Below, piece after piece: positions 1 to 12,441 of a stretch of DNA of 64,000 bases. The position numbers were made by a program, and so were the translations under genes. The DNA comes from Telmatactis stephensoni (Eukaryota; Cnidaria; Anthozoa; Actiniaria; Isophelliidae): the NCBI GenBank assembly GCA_029948255.1, contig JALIZF010001311.1, positions 178,881-242,880 on the forward strand. The letters run 5' to 3'. The stretch's first letter is position 1. Every line of letters begins with the position of its first letter. Under the pieces are notes generated by a model. It saw only the letters and a list, made by a program, of their open reading frames with translations. It had not been told where the DNA came from and searched no databases.

Positions 1-417
1 CAAGTTTAAACAACTCTCTCTCCATTGACCTCGCGTCGATTTTGAAACACAGCGGCTTGCACGCACTGAATAGGTTGCCGAGAACAAACATTGAAAATTG
101 TGGTGTGTAAAGTACATGATTGTGGTATGAAATCACATCACTTGCTAGCGAGTTCTAATCCTTCCCTTCTTTTCTACAATGGGAACAGATGCTACCAGTT
201 ATAATGCCTCAAACCTCAAGTTTTTTTAGGAGGTGACCAAGATTCACGAATGTTTTGTTTATAGGTGTAAGACGAGCTCTACAAAGGACTGAGCACCGAC
301 ATTACTGGGTAGACATGATCACTTGAACTCGCGCAAATCGAAAATTCAGTACCACAGCTCTGTTGTCGAGAAAAGATAAGCAATATCAATATGTTGTACG
401 TGAATGATCATTGAAGC
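1..417. other. No gene recognised
   Basis: AT-rich non-coding sequence at the window edge. I see no long open frame, RNA gene or clear repeat before the MITE that starts at about 418. Confidence 0.5.
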
Positions 418-618
418 CAGATTTACACGACAACCTTTTTATGGCACGGTACCCCTAAATCTTGGCACGCGGACCGACTATTGTGGGTACATCACCCCTG
501 TTAGGACAATAAATGCTTTGTTCACACGATAATTGTTACGGCTGCCGTGCCAAAAATGATGGGTCCACGTGTCCAGATTAGGGATGCCGTGCCATAAAAA
601 GGTTGTCGTATAAATCAG
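418..618. mobile_element. MITE, family A, copy 1
   Basis: About 200 bp bounded by long terminal inverted repeats. The left end reads AGATTTACACGACAACC then TTTTTATGGCACGGTACCCC, and the right end is nearly its reverse complement (GGTTGTCGTATAAATC at the very end). The inverted similarity continues inward over roughly 55 bp per arm. It has no coding capacity. A second copy lies at 25100-25295, so this is a dispersed family and not a chance hairpin. I could not assign a transposase superfamily. Confidence 0.75.
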
Positions 619-3600
619 TTTAAATCTATTTAATATTAATTTAGTCCACAAAGTAAACCACACCTGTACGCACTACGCACTCTTTGTTGTGTTCTACCTC
701 CTATCCCAGTATGCTTTGCCATAATGCAAATGTTTAAGTCAATATTAACATATAAAGTAGATAACAAAGCTCTAATCATATTTATCGCTTGTATACATAT
801 AACTATATATATTGCAAATCATATGATCTTGAAATGCTTTAACCTGCCTTTGCCTTAGTGATAAACTTGTCGTTGAGGAATTCCCAATTAAGCCTACTCC
901 CTTTTTTGACTGACGTTGGATTATAAGTGCTGTAATTATGGCTTGTACGTCAGTATAGTATGAATATTAACATCTTTGTTTACTGTGTTCAAGGGCTTGG
1001 TGACAATGTGTCCAGATGAGCTACAAGCTTTAGGCAAGGTTGGATGGGCCGTAAATGCTAAGACTAGCTATTCAGAGAAAATCTTTTTTGAGAAGTCTTT
1101 AGATGTAAAGAGACGCATATTTCTGGTGAGACATTGGGTGAACAAAAGGTAGGTCGTGTACATGTAATATAGAGAGGGAAATCTCTGTAGATATCATTAA
1201 TTGCTTGATCGTGATTTCATTGATTACTGATAAGAAAAACACTTAAGAGATTTATTACTTGATTGCAAGAATAGTCTTGTTTTTAGTAGATCATAGCCGA
1301 TTTAATATTGTATTATAGCTTATTTAATATTGTATTCAACTTAAACATCTCAGATTTGTGTTATCTAAGAAGACTATGGATGTATAATGCACTGCAATGC
1401 ACTATGGATGTATAATGCACTAGCTGGTTGGATTGAATGGAAAAACTTCCCTAGCGCGCGCTTTGATTCAATGAGAAATTACATTGGTTAAAAATATGAT
1501 GACATTTACTATCAGATTCGTCTCTGACCACAAGTTCGAGTAATTTCTACGATAGCTTAGATTCCTTTTGAATAGAGTATTTTATTATCGACAAAAGAAA
1601 AATTGCAGTTGATAAGATGAATATCTAAAAAAAAATCCATAAAATCTAGTATGAAGACGGCAAACATATGGCTTTTTCGATGGGAGTGACAATAATCTTT
1701 TCTCCAATATGCTCAGAACAAATGTTTGTTAATTGGACAAGACGTGCTTTTAAATGCCTTTTAAGGTTAAGATTCATCTACAAGGAGAAACCTGAAGTAA
1801 TCACTAGTGAAAAAACAAATAAATACAAAGTTGACATTCTGTAGAAACACGAGCAAACGAAACATCGAGAATTAAAGAAATAATATAATAAAGCTAATAA
1901 TTGAAAACAGTAAATTAAACTGATTTTATTTCTCAACTGTAACATGCAAATACCTAACACCAGCTTTAAAAATAATTTTAATTTTGGATTTGATGTGTTT
2001 GTAATGATTGATAGAAAACCAATTTACCTTAACCATCAAATGCTAGGGTTAAATTACAAACCCATTACTTGTGGATATGACAAACTACGCTTGATAATTA
2101 CTGGATCAAGTATTACTTATGGATCCAATTACGGCTCAAAAAAGCAAAAACTTGAACCGCAAATGGTTATTAGCTTTTCTTCTTTGAAACTATTTAGCAA
2201 ATAACATCTTGGGATTGATGCTTTGATTCCCAGTGTTCAAAACAAATGTAGTAATCGGTTAGTTTTAATGAAGGAAACGGATAAATAAATGGATGGATAG
2301 ATGAGATGAGTGAATAAATAAATGAGTGGCGGAAGAAAGGTTTCAAATACAAAAAAAAATCAATACAATTCTCCCATGATGCAATGCGCATCAGAAATCG
2401 TAGAGATGTTTTCAACATTATTCCGTGATGCAATGCGCGACTGAGATCGTTGAACTCTCTTTCAACACGTCAAAGCACTACTGACACTTCCATATATATA
2501 CCAGCATATAAAATTGAATGGTAAAACTAGGGAATAATATATTTGATCCGCCATGCCAATCATATATATGAGTTTTCTCGCGGATATTACAAATGAAATT
2601 GGAAGTCAGACAAATGTCGTATCCACTGAATACGTAGGTTCTCAGAAGACTTCGGCATGTAATTCTTAGCCACGACCTTTACTTTAGTCTGTACACAAAT
2701 AATCTATCCAAAAGACCATTATTGTGGTTTCTTGCCTTGTGATTATCCATAATACCTTGCGGTCATATTTTTGATGGTCGATCATGTTTTAGAACACGAA
2801 ATATTTTACCAATTATGTTTATATCTGAATATTTCTTCACAGTTCTGTTATCTTTATTTTATATTTTTGCTCCACTGTTTTGACCTCCTCACTGCTATAT
2901 CCCCTGCAGCCTTGATAGCAAAGAGTACAACGGATGGTACGTTATCTCTAAATTCCCATGGAATGTTTTATTTTCGCGAAATCCTCATCAGTACAATATT
3001 GAGAAACCAAAATCTTCAAGAAAGGACGATAATAGAGTAGGAATTGCAGTCGCTAACAATAATTAAAGGTATATAGCTTGTTAAAAACATATATTGTTAC
3101 ATTATGTGAATTCACGGGATTATTACCCTTCTGGCTGTACAAGGAACAGGTGTTGATAGATTCTTTAAGTGATAATGTTACAGTAACTCTTTATAGACGT
3201 AGTACTCTATAGAAGGTATACGTGTGCTTTAAGACTTCTCGGTTGATGAACTTAATCGTGCTAATTATTGAATTGTGAACGAGACTATAATTCAGTAAGC
3301 TCGTTCGTAATTATAGTTTGCTATTGTGTACACTGCTATTCATAGAGAGATCATGGCAGATTTGACGCTCTAGTTAAAAGCTGTGGTTTTGATTTAATCA
3401 CCGAAAAACAACACAGTTCGCATGTAATACTTCAATATACGACACATCATTGAGTTAAAATTTTGCTTTCTGCGTCTGTAGAAAAGCACAAAAAGTCTGT
3501 TTATTCTCAGATCCTCCATTTCAGTTTGTGCACTAGAACGTTTTTGATAGAACCACTTAGGTCAACGTGTGAAAACATCTCATAGTTTGTATTAACACTG

Positions 3601-3805
3601 AAATAAGGTATGAACTTTGCTTTTTCGTATTTCAGCCAGAAAACGTACACACAGCACAAAAAATTGAAAGTTTAATCTAAGATGGCAGTCATAATAACCA
3701 TTTTTTGACAATGGTGTAATTACTTAGGGGTATTACTACTTTAGCTAGTCGCTATCTGACCGCTCATTTTGACAAGTATTGTTTCAATTTTAACGATCCA
3801 TTTAG
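619..3805. other. Non-coding upstream region
   Basis: AT-rich sequence without a recognisable gene. A 48-codon open frame at 1006-1152 has a splice-donor-like GTGAGA inside it and no known motif. A diverged direct duplication sits at about 2373-2466 (GATGCAATGCGC twice, about 50 bp apart). A possible 27-nt micro-exon with good splice sites lies at 2910-2936. None of these is strong enough to call. Confidence 0.4.
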
Positions 3806-3952
3806 ACCCCAAAATCTTTTGCGATAAATTTAATGCACTTAGCAAACTTTTACTAAGAACAAATAATAGTCTTATCATAGCAGAAATAGTTCAAACAGTC
3901 GTAAATGAGTTTATTCAATTACAGATCACGAGTAGGTTGACATACAGAGCTG
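3806..3952 (+). CDS. Candidate orphan exon, phase 1-1, function unknown
   Basis: This is a 147-nt open stretch flanked by a pyrimidine-rich acceptor ending TTTAG and a strong donor GTAAGT. Both ends fall in codon phase 1, as in every domain exon of the large gene downstream. The encoded 49 residues look helical, containing CDKFNALSKLLLRTNNS and VVNEFIQLQ. I recognise no domain. It could belong to an unknown neighbouring gene, to an alternative 5' end of the large gene, or be a chance open frame. There is no supporting neighbour exon. Confidence 0.25.
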
Positions 3953-4349
3953 GTAAGTAGGCAAGATTGACTCGTTTGTCATGCTTGTGTGGCTTTTTAT
4001 GAACCTCATCTCATATAAGAAGACATTGTGGGATGTTGTTCAACCTTCCGGTCAAACCTTTTCTGTTCAATCGTTTAAATGCCAGGATTTTAGTTTTAAC
4101 GTTTTATGACATTCAACTGATAAACTTAAAGCTAATAGTACGCAATTTCCCCACCTTTCTCCATAAGTGTTTTACGAGTATAAAGTTCATGTTGCGCAGA
4201 TGACAGAAAAGCCGAAACAGGTGTGTGGTGCGGTCAGCTAGGATGGCGTACTCACCCGCGCTTGTCGTTGATTGTGATCTTGTCGTTGATTGTGATCTTA
4301 CAATCCTGTCATTGATTATTACACTTTTGCTTCGAGTTCTTTCTGTAGA
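3953..4349. other. No gene recognised
   Basis: Non-coding sequence between the orphan exon candidate and the next MITE. It includes a short direct repeat of CTTGTCGTTGATTGTGAT near 4260-4300. Confidence 0.4.
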
Positions 4350-4496
4350 GCAGTTTTCGTATGAGTGTGAAACGGTGCCGTACCGTGACCGTGTCAATGT
4401 TGCGATGTCTATAAAAGCATTCGTTGGTCATTCCTGCTGTAAAACGTTCCGTGTCGTGACCGCGCCGTTTTCACAGTCACTCATACGAAATCTGCT
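4350..4496. mobile_element. MITE, family B, copy 1
   Basis: About 147 bp with terminal inverted repeats. The left end reads GCAGTTTTCGTATGAGTGTG and the right end is its near reverse complement (CACTCATACGAAATCTGC). The interior is rich in CCGTGACCG and CGTGCCG motifs. A second copy with the same ends and interior motifs lies at 48141-48280. It is non-autonomous, with no coding potential. Confidence 0.7.
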
Positions 4497-4898
4497 AGCT
4501 ATAATTATAGTGTTTGTATAAAAACTTTGACATAGGGACGCGAGAGCACTGGAACACACACACTCGGACATATACATCAGTCTAATACTCAACTCATAAA
4601 ATATCTACCGAACTCTATACTAAAATTATTGAAACCGCGACCCAAAGGCTAACCCTATCTTATGTCTCTAGCGTGAATACGGTACCTCTTTCATATACCT
4701 CTGAATAACACCGGGAGCTTGTTGGGTGGAGCCTCCTCGTATCGTCTCCCGTATAGGGAGGTCCTCTCTATACCCTGCTATACGAGCGGGTTTCTTACAG
4801 GGAAATTCTCCTCGTTAGTTTTTTGTATTTACTGATTGAAGTAGGAAACTCCCTAAGGATTCACTCTTGAGAACAAAAAATTAACATAAAGGATTGGA

Positions 4899-5409
4899 GT
4901 CTTAGTAAAACTGGCTGCCTAACATAGACTGAGGAATTGTGAACGAGTTTTAGTAAAACTGGCTGCCTAACATAGACTGAGGAATTGTGAACGAGTATTA
5001 GTAAAACTGGCTGCCTAACATAGACTGAGGAATTGTGAACGAGTCTTAGTAAAACTGGCTGCCTAACATAGACTGAGGAATTGTGAACGAGTCTTAGTAA
5101 AACTGGCTGCCTAACATAGACTGAGGAATTGTGAACGAGTCTTAGTAAAACTGGCTGCCTAACATAGACTGAGGAATTGTGAACGAGTCTTAGTAAAACT
5201 GGCTGCCTAACATAGACTGAGGAATTGTGAACGAGTATTAGTAAAACTGGCTGCCTAACATAGACTGAGGAATTGTGAACGAGTCTTAGTAAAACTGGCT
5301 GCCTAACATAGACTGAGGAATTGTGAACGAGTCTTAGTAAAACTGGCTGCCTAACATAGACTGAGGAATTGTGAACGAGTTTTAGTAAAACTGGCTGCCT
5401 AACATAGAG
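4899..5409. repeat. Minisatellite, 48-bp unit, about 11 copies
   Basis: Near-identical tandem copies of a 48-bp unit (CTTAGTAAAACTGGCTGCC, then TAACATAGACTGAGG, then AATTGTGAACGAGT). The unit is a multiple of three and stop-free on the - strand, so the array forms a long repetitive open frame with a 16-residue period. That frame has no sensible start, flanking exon or codon structure, so I treat it as non-coding. Copies differ mostly at one CTT/ATT/TTT position, which implies recent homogenisation. Confidence 0.9.
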
Positions 5410-8245
5410 GAATTTAGCGTTTAGTGTTTTAAACAATTGTTTGACCTAGCTCCACCTAATCATCTATTTTTTAAGATATTCTTCCCTCATTAAATCAAGC
5501 TCTGTACTAAGTGTTTAAGCATGTTTAAGCGTATCCAGTATTAATTATGATTACGCTAAAAACAATTTGTTCTCATTTAAACCTATATGTTTGACATTTA
5601 CTAGACATGAACTGCCAGTAATATATTGTTCACCTTTAAGCCATCAGCTCTTTAATAAGAGGATTTTTTTTGGCGTGGTAAACTTATGTTTTCAATTTCC
5701 CATAAAAAATCAACATATATTGAAGAGTAGTTAAAAGATGCGTGCCCTGCTGATTTGTTAATCTCAAGAACAGTGTAAGTGGAGACGAGAGAATCACTTG
5801 AACGGCCATTAGTATGTCACGCGTCCAAGGCGGTTAGACTCCTTCACATTTAAAAAAATACGATAAATACAGTAAACTGTCGTGATCTTGTTTACAACCT
5901 ATGGTTATAATGACGTCACTGGGATTTATTTCTAATTATACGTCATGCACAGACACACAAACTTTGTTGTCATGGGAACCCATCACAAACTTAACTCAAT
6001 TCTTGTTTATGTTTCCAAATGAAAATCCGCATTAAACTCCCCTACATTTTGCTTATGTTGGAGAAAATCATTTAGTTTTAACAAAATTGAGACATCTTCA
6101 AAATATTGCTATTTTTAGAAGTATTGCCAAAATGACTTTAATGACCACATGCATCGCGCTGAAAGGCATAACCAAAATATATCATGGTAAATATAATTGA
6201 ATTAAAACGCCAGAAATTAACAGCAAAATAGATTTCCATAAATGTTTGAAGAACATTCGAAGGAATGATCAAGGTTAGTGTTCTTTTTTTTCATGAGCTT
6301 CGCAGATTTAGAAATTCGAAGCAGTAATCACAAGTGAATGCGCAACATAAAAATCATACAAATTGTATTCTTCCATGCGTGATTATTGTAAAATACAAAC
6401 ATCAAAATTAATTACTTTTCAATTTGTGTCGCAAAATCTTTGAAGTAAAAAGGAAACAATCGAAATAATGATCAGATACTATTCACGAACATTCGAGCCA
6501 AGCATCGAATGATCTTTTTTTCGTACATGAATTGTTTCTAACAACTTTTAAGGCGGATATTTGTGTTGTGCTGCTTTGAAAACATAATTTCATAGGAAAT
6601 TGTGCACAGCGCGTTTAAATAGGAAACCTTTAGAAAGATAAATCATAAATCAATTAAAGTGTCAACTCAATACAAACCACTTTCAAATCTTTTTTATTCT
6701 TGACAATGATTCCAAGAACTACTAGATACAGGATTAATCTTGCCTTTTAAAAGGACGAAAGCAAAATTTTGAAAAGCCGTAAAAATGCGCCTTTTTTGCT
6801 TCTGTTTGTTTGTTAAAACTAGGCTTGTTTTCTAAGTTATTCAACTGCTATTTTTATTTCTAAGGCAACGTTTTTAAATAAGACAAAAACACTAGACAAA
6901 CTGAAACAAGGTGTATCCTATCAAAATACGAGAGTTAAATGGCCGGAAACTGTGGCTTGTTTTCACATGGAACATCAATTTAGTGAGAATAAATGGAATA
7001 CCCGTTTCCCGTCTGACAGTAAGTTGTGCGTTGTTGTTGTTTCCTCTGAGAGGGTGTTAACGCTATCTGTTCATTCAGTTATCTTGGGGATCGTGAAGAT
7101 CGGAATAATAACGATTGTTTGAGGTATGGAAAGGTCGCAGTGACAGTAATTTGTGTAGTTAACGTGCTTACCCAGTGTTTAAAATGGTGACTATTGCGAA
7201 AGACATTTACCTTGGTTTTCTTATAAAACACGAATAGATTATCTTTGAGGAGGTAAGGTAGGGCAGAATTTTATGACATTTAGTTGTCTTCGCTATTGAA
7301 CTAGAAACCACTGGAAATTGATTGTCACGTTTTTTTATACACTACATCTTTGTCTTCACTAAAATTAGTAATACACTTGGTACTCCTTCGTCGTTTTGGA
7401 AACCACTGGAAGAAGAAACTCCGTTATAGTTCAAAATCAGTTTTAATTGGTTGCATGTCCGCTCGATATATTGGTGTATTTCACCGAAGACATTTTTTGT
7501 TAAGTTCGCACTTATCCAGATAAATTTACAAGAAAATAAACGCTTTTTTGGGGGCTTCCTGGTCAGTTAGACCTTCGCTCTTTGTCTAACTAGAAATACT
7601 GTTTCGGTTAGAGAGCGGAAACGGGAGTCAAAAATATGCGATATTTTAGTTTTATCTGGATATGTGTGGACGTAGCATTGCCAGAGGTGCAGTGGCAAAT
7701 GCAGTAGTTACTGTTGAATAATTAAGAACAAAGTTAGTATAGTCAGTCAGAGTAGCAAATCCCATCAAAGCAACTCACGCTATTAAACGACGAGTATTCT
7801 TTCGCTCGGTGAAATGATAAATGATTCCTTCCTCTGTCTCATTAGGTGGTCAAAAGATTGTAGGCATTTTTCCTGGTATTTCATGTTCATTAGATGTACT
7901 TTTCATCAACGGCCGATTAACGCCACCTTAAGTGACAGATTACTGCTTTTATCCGATTTGGAAAACGATTATTTCAATTAGCAGGGGACAGTTTTTCCTG
8001 TAGTCTTATTATCGTTTATCCCCCACATTAAGTTTTCAATACAAGTAAATAGAACTATAATTGCGGCATAGGGTTTTTCAGATGTTGATAACTTTTAAAA
8101 AAAGACTTTGTTATTCTAATATGCCATTTTAAGGACATTGACGGAGTCGTCGTCCGGTTGCCAGATTAGGGATGGACGATTAATCTGGGATTATATTCTT
8201 AAAAAGTAGCATAGTCTGAAAGTTTGTAGGCATTAGTGTAAAGAC
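5410..8245. other. Non-coding, AT-rich
   Basis: No open frame or RNA gene is supported. A weak inverted pair, CTTATCCAGATAAA near 7512 and TTTATCTGGATATG near 7652, may mark a decayed MITE of about 165 bp. Confidence 0.4.
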
Positions 8246-8538
8246 ATAATTCTTCAACCAAAATTTATTCTTTTGGGTGTATTTAGTCTTTTGGATGTAG
8301 AATTTGCGCGCGCACCCTATGTAGTAGTTTTTCAACCGTCGAATGACGATATCAAATATCTTGTGCATCCATGGTCCCGTTTGTTCGAAAGACGATTAGC
8401 GTAAACAAATCTAAAGAAAACCAATCCTATTAAACCCAGGATTAGCGTTAATCGCACTTTGAACAACCGGGCCCTGAACTGAAAATGGGAGCATACCCCG
8501 AAAACTCGGATCGAAAGAATAAATTTTGGTTGAAGAAT
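8246..8538. mobile_element. Inverted-repeat element, about 290 bp
   Basis: The ends form an inverted repeat of nearly 30 bp: ATTCTTCAACCAAAATTTATTC on the left, with its reverse complement GAATAAATTTTGGTTGAAGAAT on the right. The spacing and lack of coding potential suggest a MITE. A smaller inverted-repeat unit is nested inside it at 8376-8473. Confidence 0.55.
8376..8473. mobile_element. Nested short inverted-repeat element
   Basis: About 98 bp whose ends are imperfect inverted repeats: CCCGTTTGTTCGAAAGACGA on the left and CGCACTTTGAACAACCGGGC on the right. The interior carries GATTAGCG and its inverse. It resembles a short palindromic MITE inserted inside a larger one. Confidence 0.5.
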
Positions 8539-10277
8539 CACGTATTTGCACTAATTTTCATATCAACTGTTTTCCAAGTACACAAAAGACTTTAACTGCA
8601 TGTGCTTGACGCGGTCATTTTTGTGTTCTAAATTACTGACATGAAATGGTAGGTCGAGTGATTTTATTTAGCCCTTGTAGGAGAGATGACTGTTTAGTTT
8701 GTAGTAGTTGATAAATAACAAAAGTAAACAATGGGTTTAGAGTCTACTACTGACTATTATGCGCACAATATTTTTCACGCGTTAAATAAAATCACTCTAT
8801 AAATTATGCATTATAGAACTATTAAATTTACTATAAATAATTGAAAGGTGACAATAGAGCGATCATAAAAACTGTTATTTGTCAAAATGATACCAAAAAT
8901 GCGTACAATAAAGAAACAGCGCTGTAGACACTGTTCTAATGGGAAAGGAAAGAAAGGAAAGAAAAATGTTTTGGACTCACAGCACAGGAAATAAACTCGG
9001 TAAGCTACAGTGATGCACGAACACTAACTATATACTAAAAATAGACTCATGATAATAATAGTATTAATCAGTATTTGGGATCAGAGAGATCACAGGCCAT
9101 GGGATCATGGATCAGTTATTACTAGTTATTTAGGATCAAAGTAGAGTTTTGTCTGCTTAGGTCGATAGGATCAAGAATCAAATGTTCGGAGAATTTATGG
9201 CCATCAACCCGACTAAGTGGATAATACGCTCCCCGAATTATTACAAGTTGTTAAAAGTGAATAATGCGATTAATAGGCTTTTCTGGAAATGGGATGTAAA
9301 TGCTTTCACTTGACCAGGATTTATATGTCCAGATTTATATCCAGGATTTATATGTCCAGGAAGAGGGCTCTAATCATAGGCGTTATCGTTGAGTAGAAGC
9401 TAATCTAGGTATTTTTACCTAAAACTAAAGTAATAATATTTCATACAACTGACATGTTTAACTTGTTACAATCGAACGAAGCAGGTGCAGTCAGGTTGTT
9501 CTAAGTGTTTCCGTTGGTTTGAACTTCCTTTGTATGTACGTGGTAGTGACGAGATAAAAAGACAATATTTAAGAACATCCTTGGCTTTAATATAAATCGA
9601 ATTTTTTTACAACGTTCTTTGCTGTGAAAATAGGTGATCGTATTCTGAATGAAAAACGCAATTCAAAGTGTAAATAAGTAACATATCACATAAAATGCGG
9701 TTAATTGTCGTTGTAAGAATGTACACGATTTGCCCCTAAATTAAACAACTGGTTACGAACTAAGGTTCTAGTAAAACAATGTAATCACATCAATAGACCT
9801 TATTGGTTTCCCCGCTGTTTTCCCATCTCCTTGAGGAATAAAATTCTACGTTTCCGATGAACCTTCTTTAATGTCTCCCTAATCAAGGGATTTCAAGTAA
9901 AGAAACGTAACCTCCCACGAGGATTGTATTACCGGGAAAACATTGAATAAGATCTATTGTGATTACGTAATCTCTTAGTATAAAACAAACTATTAGCCGA
10001 GACAAACACTTTCCTATAATATACTTGTTTCAAGATAAAATATTCATAAATTTAAATAGAGCATAAGACAACCACGCTTATCCCACTTCTGTCACCCTTG
10101 ATCTTCTAAACAAGATCCGTGCATTCAACCTCTGCGTAGTTTTGCTCTTATTCAGAGATCTGTTGATCATCCTAGTACCAGTACATACTATCACCCCACT
10201 TCTGACACCATACCAGCGGGTCGTAAAGAATTTAGAAACAAGCGCGACCTCAGTTACCATAGTGACACAGTGGCCCT
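8539..10277. other. Non-coding
   Basis: No gene is supported. A three-fold short repeat of CCAGGATTTATATGT lies at about 9317-9360. Confidence 0.4.
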
Positions 10278-10690
10278 TTATTAGCCACTTTCATACCGCG
10301 AAGACTGGGTACGAGTCCCTTAAACTTTGATGATGGCAACACAAAACTTATGTAGTGAGAAAGAGCACATCTTGCTGTATATAATCCCGAGGTTTGATGT
10401 TAATCGGATATACAATGAAACAGATACAGCAGTTCAAACATGCCAGATTTTACAAAGAAATGTATGGTTGTAGGGACAAATGTCCACAAATGTCCCTACA
10501 ACCATACATTTCTTTGTAAATTCTAGCATTTTTGCACGGCTGTTAGTCATTCAATATTAAACCGATTAACACCAAACTTCGGGATTTTATATACCTCAAT
10601 GTGCTCTTTCTAACTATATGGGTTTTGCGTTACCATCGTCAAAATTTGAGGAACTCATACCCAGTCTTCACGGTATGAAAGTGGCTAATA
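10278..10690. mobile_element. Foldback (long hairpin) element, about 410 bp
   Basis: A near-complete palindrome. The left arm starts TTAGCCACTTTCATACCG and the right arm ends CGGTATGAAAGTGGCTAA. The arms meet near 10487, where the innermost stretch around GTAGGGACAAATGT is essentially a perfect hairpin. Each arm is about 200 bp and the outer parts have diverged more than the centre. It has no coding potential. Copies of CCCACTTCTGTCACC flank the region at about 10081 and 10911. Confidence 0.75.
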
Positions 10691-12017
10691 ATATGTCTGA
10701 ATATGAGTCAAATAAGTTCCCATCTTTTAAACTCTCAGTGATGCAACTTTTATATTGCGCATAGTTTTTGTCTTGTCCGTGTTGTCCTACGTTTTAATAT
10801 CACATTGCGCATGCGTAAAACGTGCACGAGTTCACTCTTACATCATGGTACCATGCGGTTCTGTAAGACGAAAACTAGTATTGATACTTACACTAGTGCA
10901 GCACAGATATCCCACTTCTGTCACCATGCCGGAAGGCTAACAAAACTCATATATCTCATAAAGACCTGCGTTACCTTGGCGACACAGATGCACCCTTGGT
11001 ATGTCTGTCATGGATATTCCTATCACATGAATTCCAGTTTATCAAAATCTCCAGTAAGATGACTTGTCTTTGTATCTTACTATAACTACCATGGTATAAA
11101 AGTGCACACTTCACAGATCAAGAACAGATGTGTGACAAGTTGTATGTGTACGTATTGTCGTACATAATTTCTAGAGTCACTTTTGCGCATGCTTGAAATG
11201 TATTTAATTCTCCTACGCTGACACTACTCTGCTTTGTTGCGAAGGCTCGTTGAACAATTAACTTACGTGAAGTCGTATCTAATTAGTCTCTCAGTTACCA
11301 TAAAAGCGCAAATTTAATAAGACGATGATATAGATTTTTAATGGAATTTTAGATGTATTTTCACTAGCCTTCAGACCGATGTCCAGTGCAGGATGGATGA
11401 CATGATGGATGACACTTGGACTTAAACAGATTCAAAGCCGACTGTTAATTAACTCAGTACTAGCTAGATAATCATGATCAAGTTAATCTTATCCACAACC
11501 AGCAAATATACACTCCAACGCTCATAATTCCTACGTGAACAAGCCGCGTGTATATTAACATCATTGTAATTACAACGCAGTAATAGCTTCCATCTCAACG
11601 AGTGAGTCATACGCGATAATAGAGACGTTTATTGGCCTTTATTAGCGGTCATTGCTGCCAAGTAGGAGTACGGCCATTAACGTAAGTTTTGAGTGATATT
11701 GTTTTTACACATAGCATATTGGTAGAGGTATTTTGTTATTTTAATTATTTAACAACTTAGGGTTCTTTGTCTGTTTTTGTTCTTTAAATTAGTCTCTTTG
11801 TTTAACTATTTTACTGCACAATAGAATAGCAATCAATCATGTAAGATCTAACCAGTCGACTGTTTAATTTTTCTCAATACTGCGACCTCCCAAATAGTTG
11901 GAGCTGTGTTTATTCACACTAATGTTGAATGATACTAGAAATATTGACAACACATTTAAGAAAACCCGTTGTAATATGACAACAATTTATAATTTAGTAT
12001 TTTTAAGGTTTAATAAG
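10691..12017. other. Non-coding
   Basis: No gene is supported. Short open frames here start at non-ATG codons and show no domain or splice context. Confidence 0.4.
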
Positions 12018-12441
12018 TGTAAAAATTCAGAACGTTTTTGTTATATATCATTTAATATCATTTAATTTCCTTTTACTTGTTGTTGTTAAACGATCTCTGT
12101 TAAATTCTCAGTTCTTTACTTCTCTCTGTTATTCTTCCCTTTTAGTTAATGTTTTAGCATAATCATATTAGATAATCCAGACCCTTGCTGTTTTCAAAAG
12201 ATCCCTAAGATATACTATATCAGTTCTCAGTGTAAAAATTCAGAACGTTTTTGTTATATATCATTTAATATCATTTAATTTCCTTTTACTTGTTGTTGTT
12301 AAACGATCTCTGTTAAATTCTCAGTTCTTTACTTTTCTCTGTTATTCTTCCCTTTTAGTTAATGTTTTAGCATAATCATATAAGATAATCCAGACCTTTG
12401 CTGTTTTCAAAAGATCCCTAAGATATACTATATCAGTTCTC
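12018..12441. repeat. Tandem duplication, 212-bp unit, two copies
   Basis: The block beginning GTGTAAAAATTCAGAACG is repeated once in direct orientation at 12230. Only a handful of substitutions separate the copies (for example ATTAGAT versus ATAAGAT), so the duplication is recent. No coding function is seen. Confidence 0.9.

Noticed and set aside
1006..1152. 48-codon open frame with an ATG
   Set aside because: No recognisable domain, no supporting neighbouring exon, and a length expected by chance.
2910..2936. 27-nt phase 1-1 micro-exon candidate
   Set aside because: Splice sites look good but the sequence is too short to support without RNA.
4899..5409. CRISPR-like direct repeats
   Set aside because: There are no unique spacers, and the genome is eukaryotic; this is a minisatellite.
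4861..5436. 191-codon open frame on the - strand with a 16-residue repeat
   Set aside because: It is the translation of the 48-bp minisatellite, whose unit is a multiple of three. There is no ATG context, splice structure or known repeat protein to support it.
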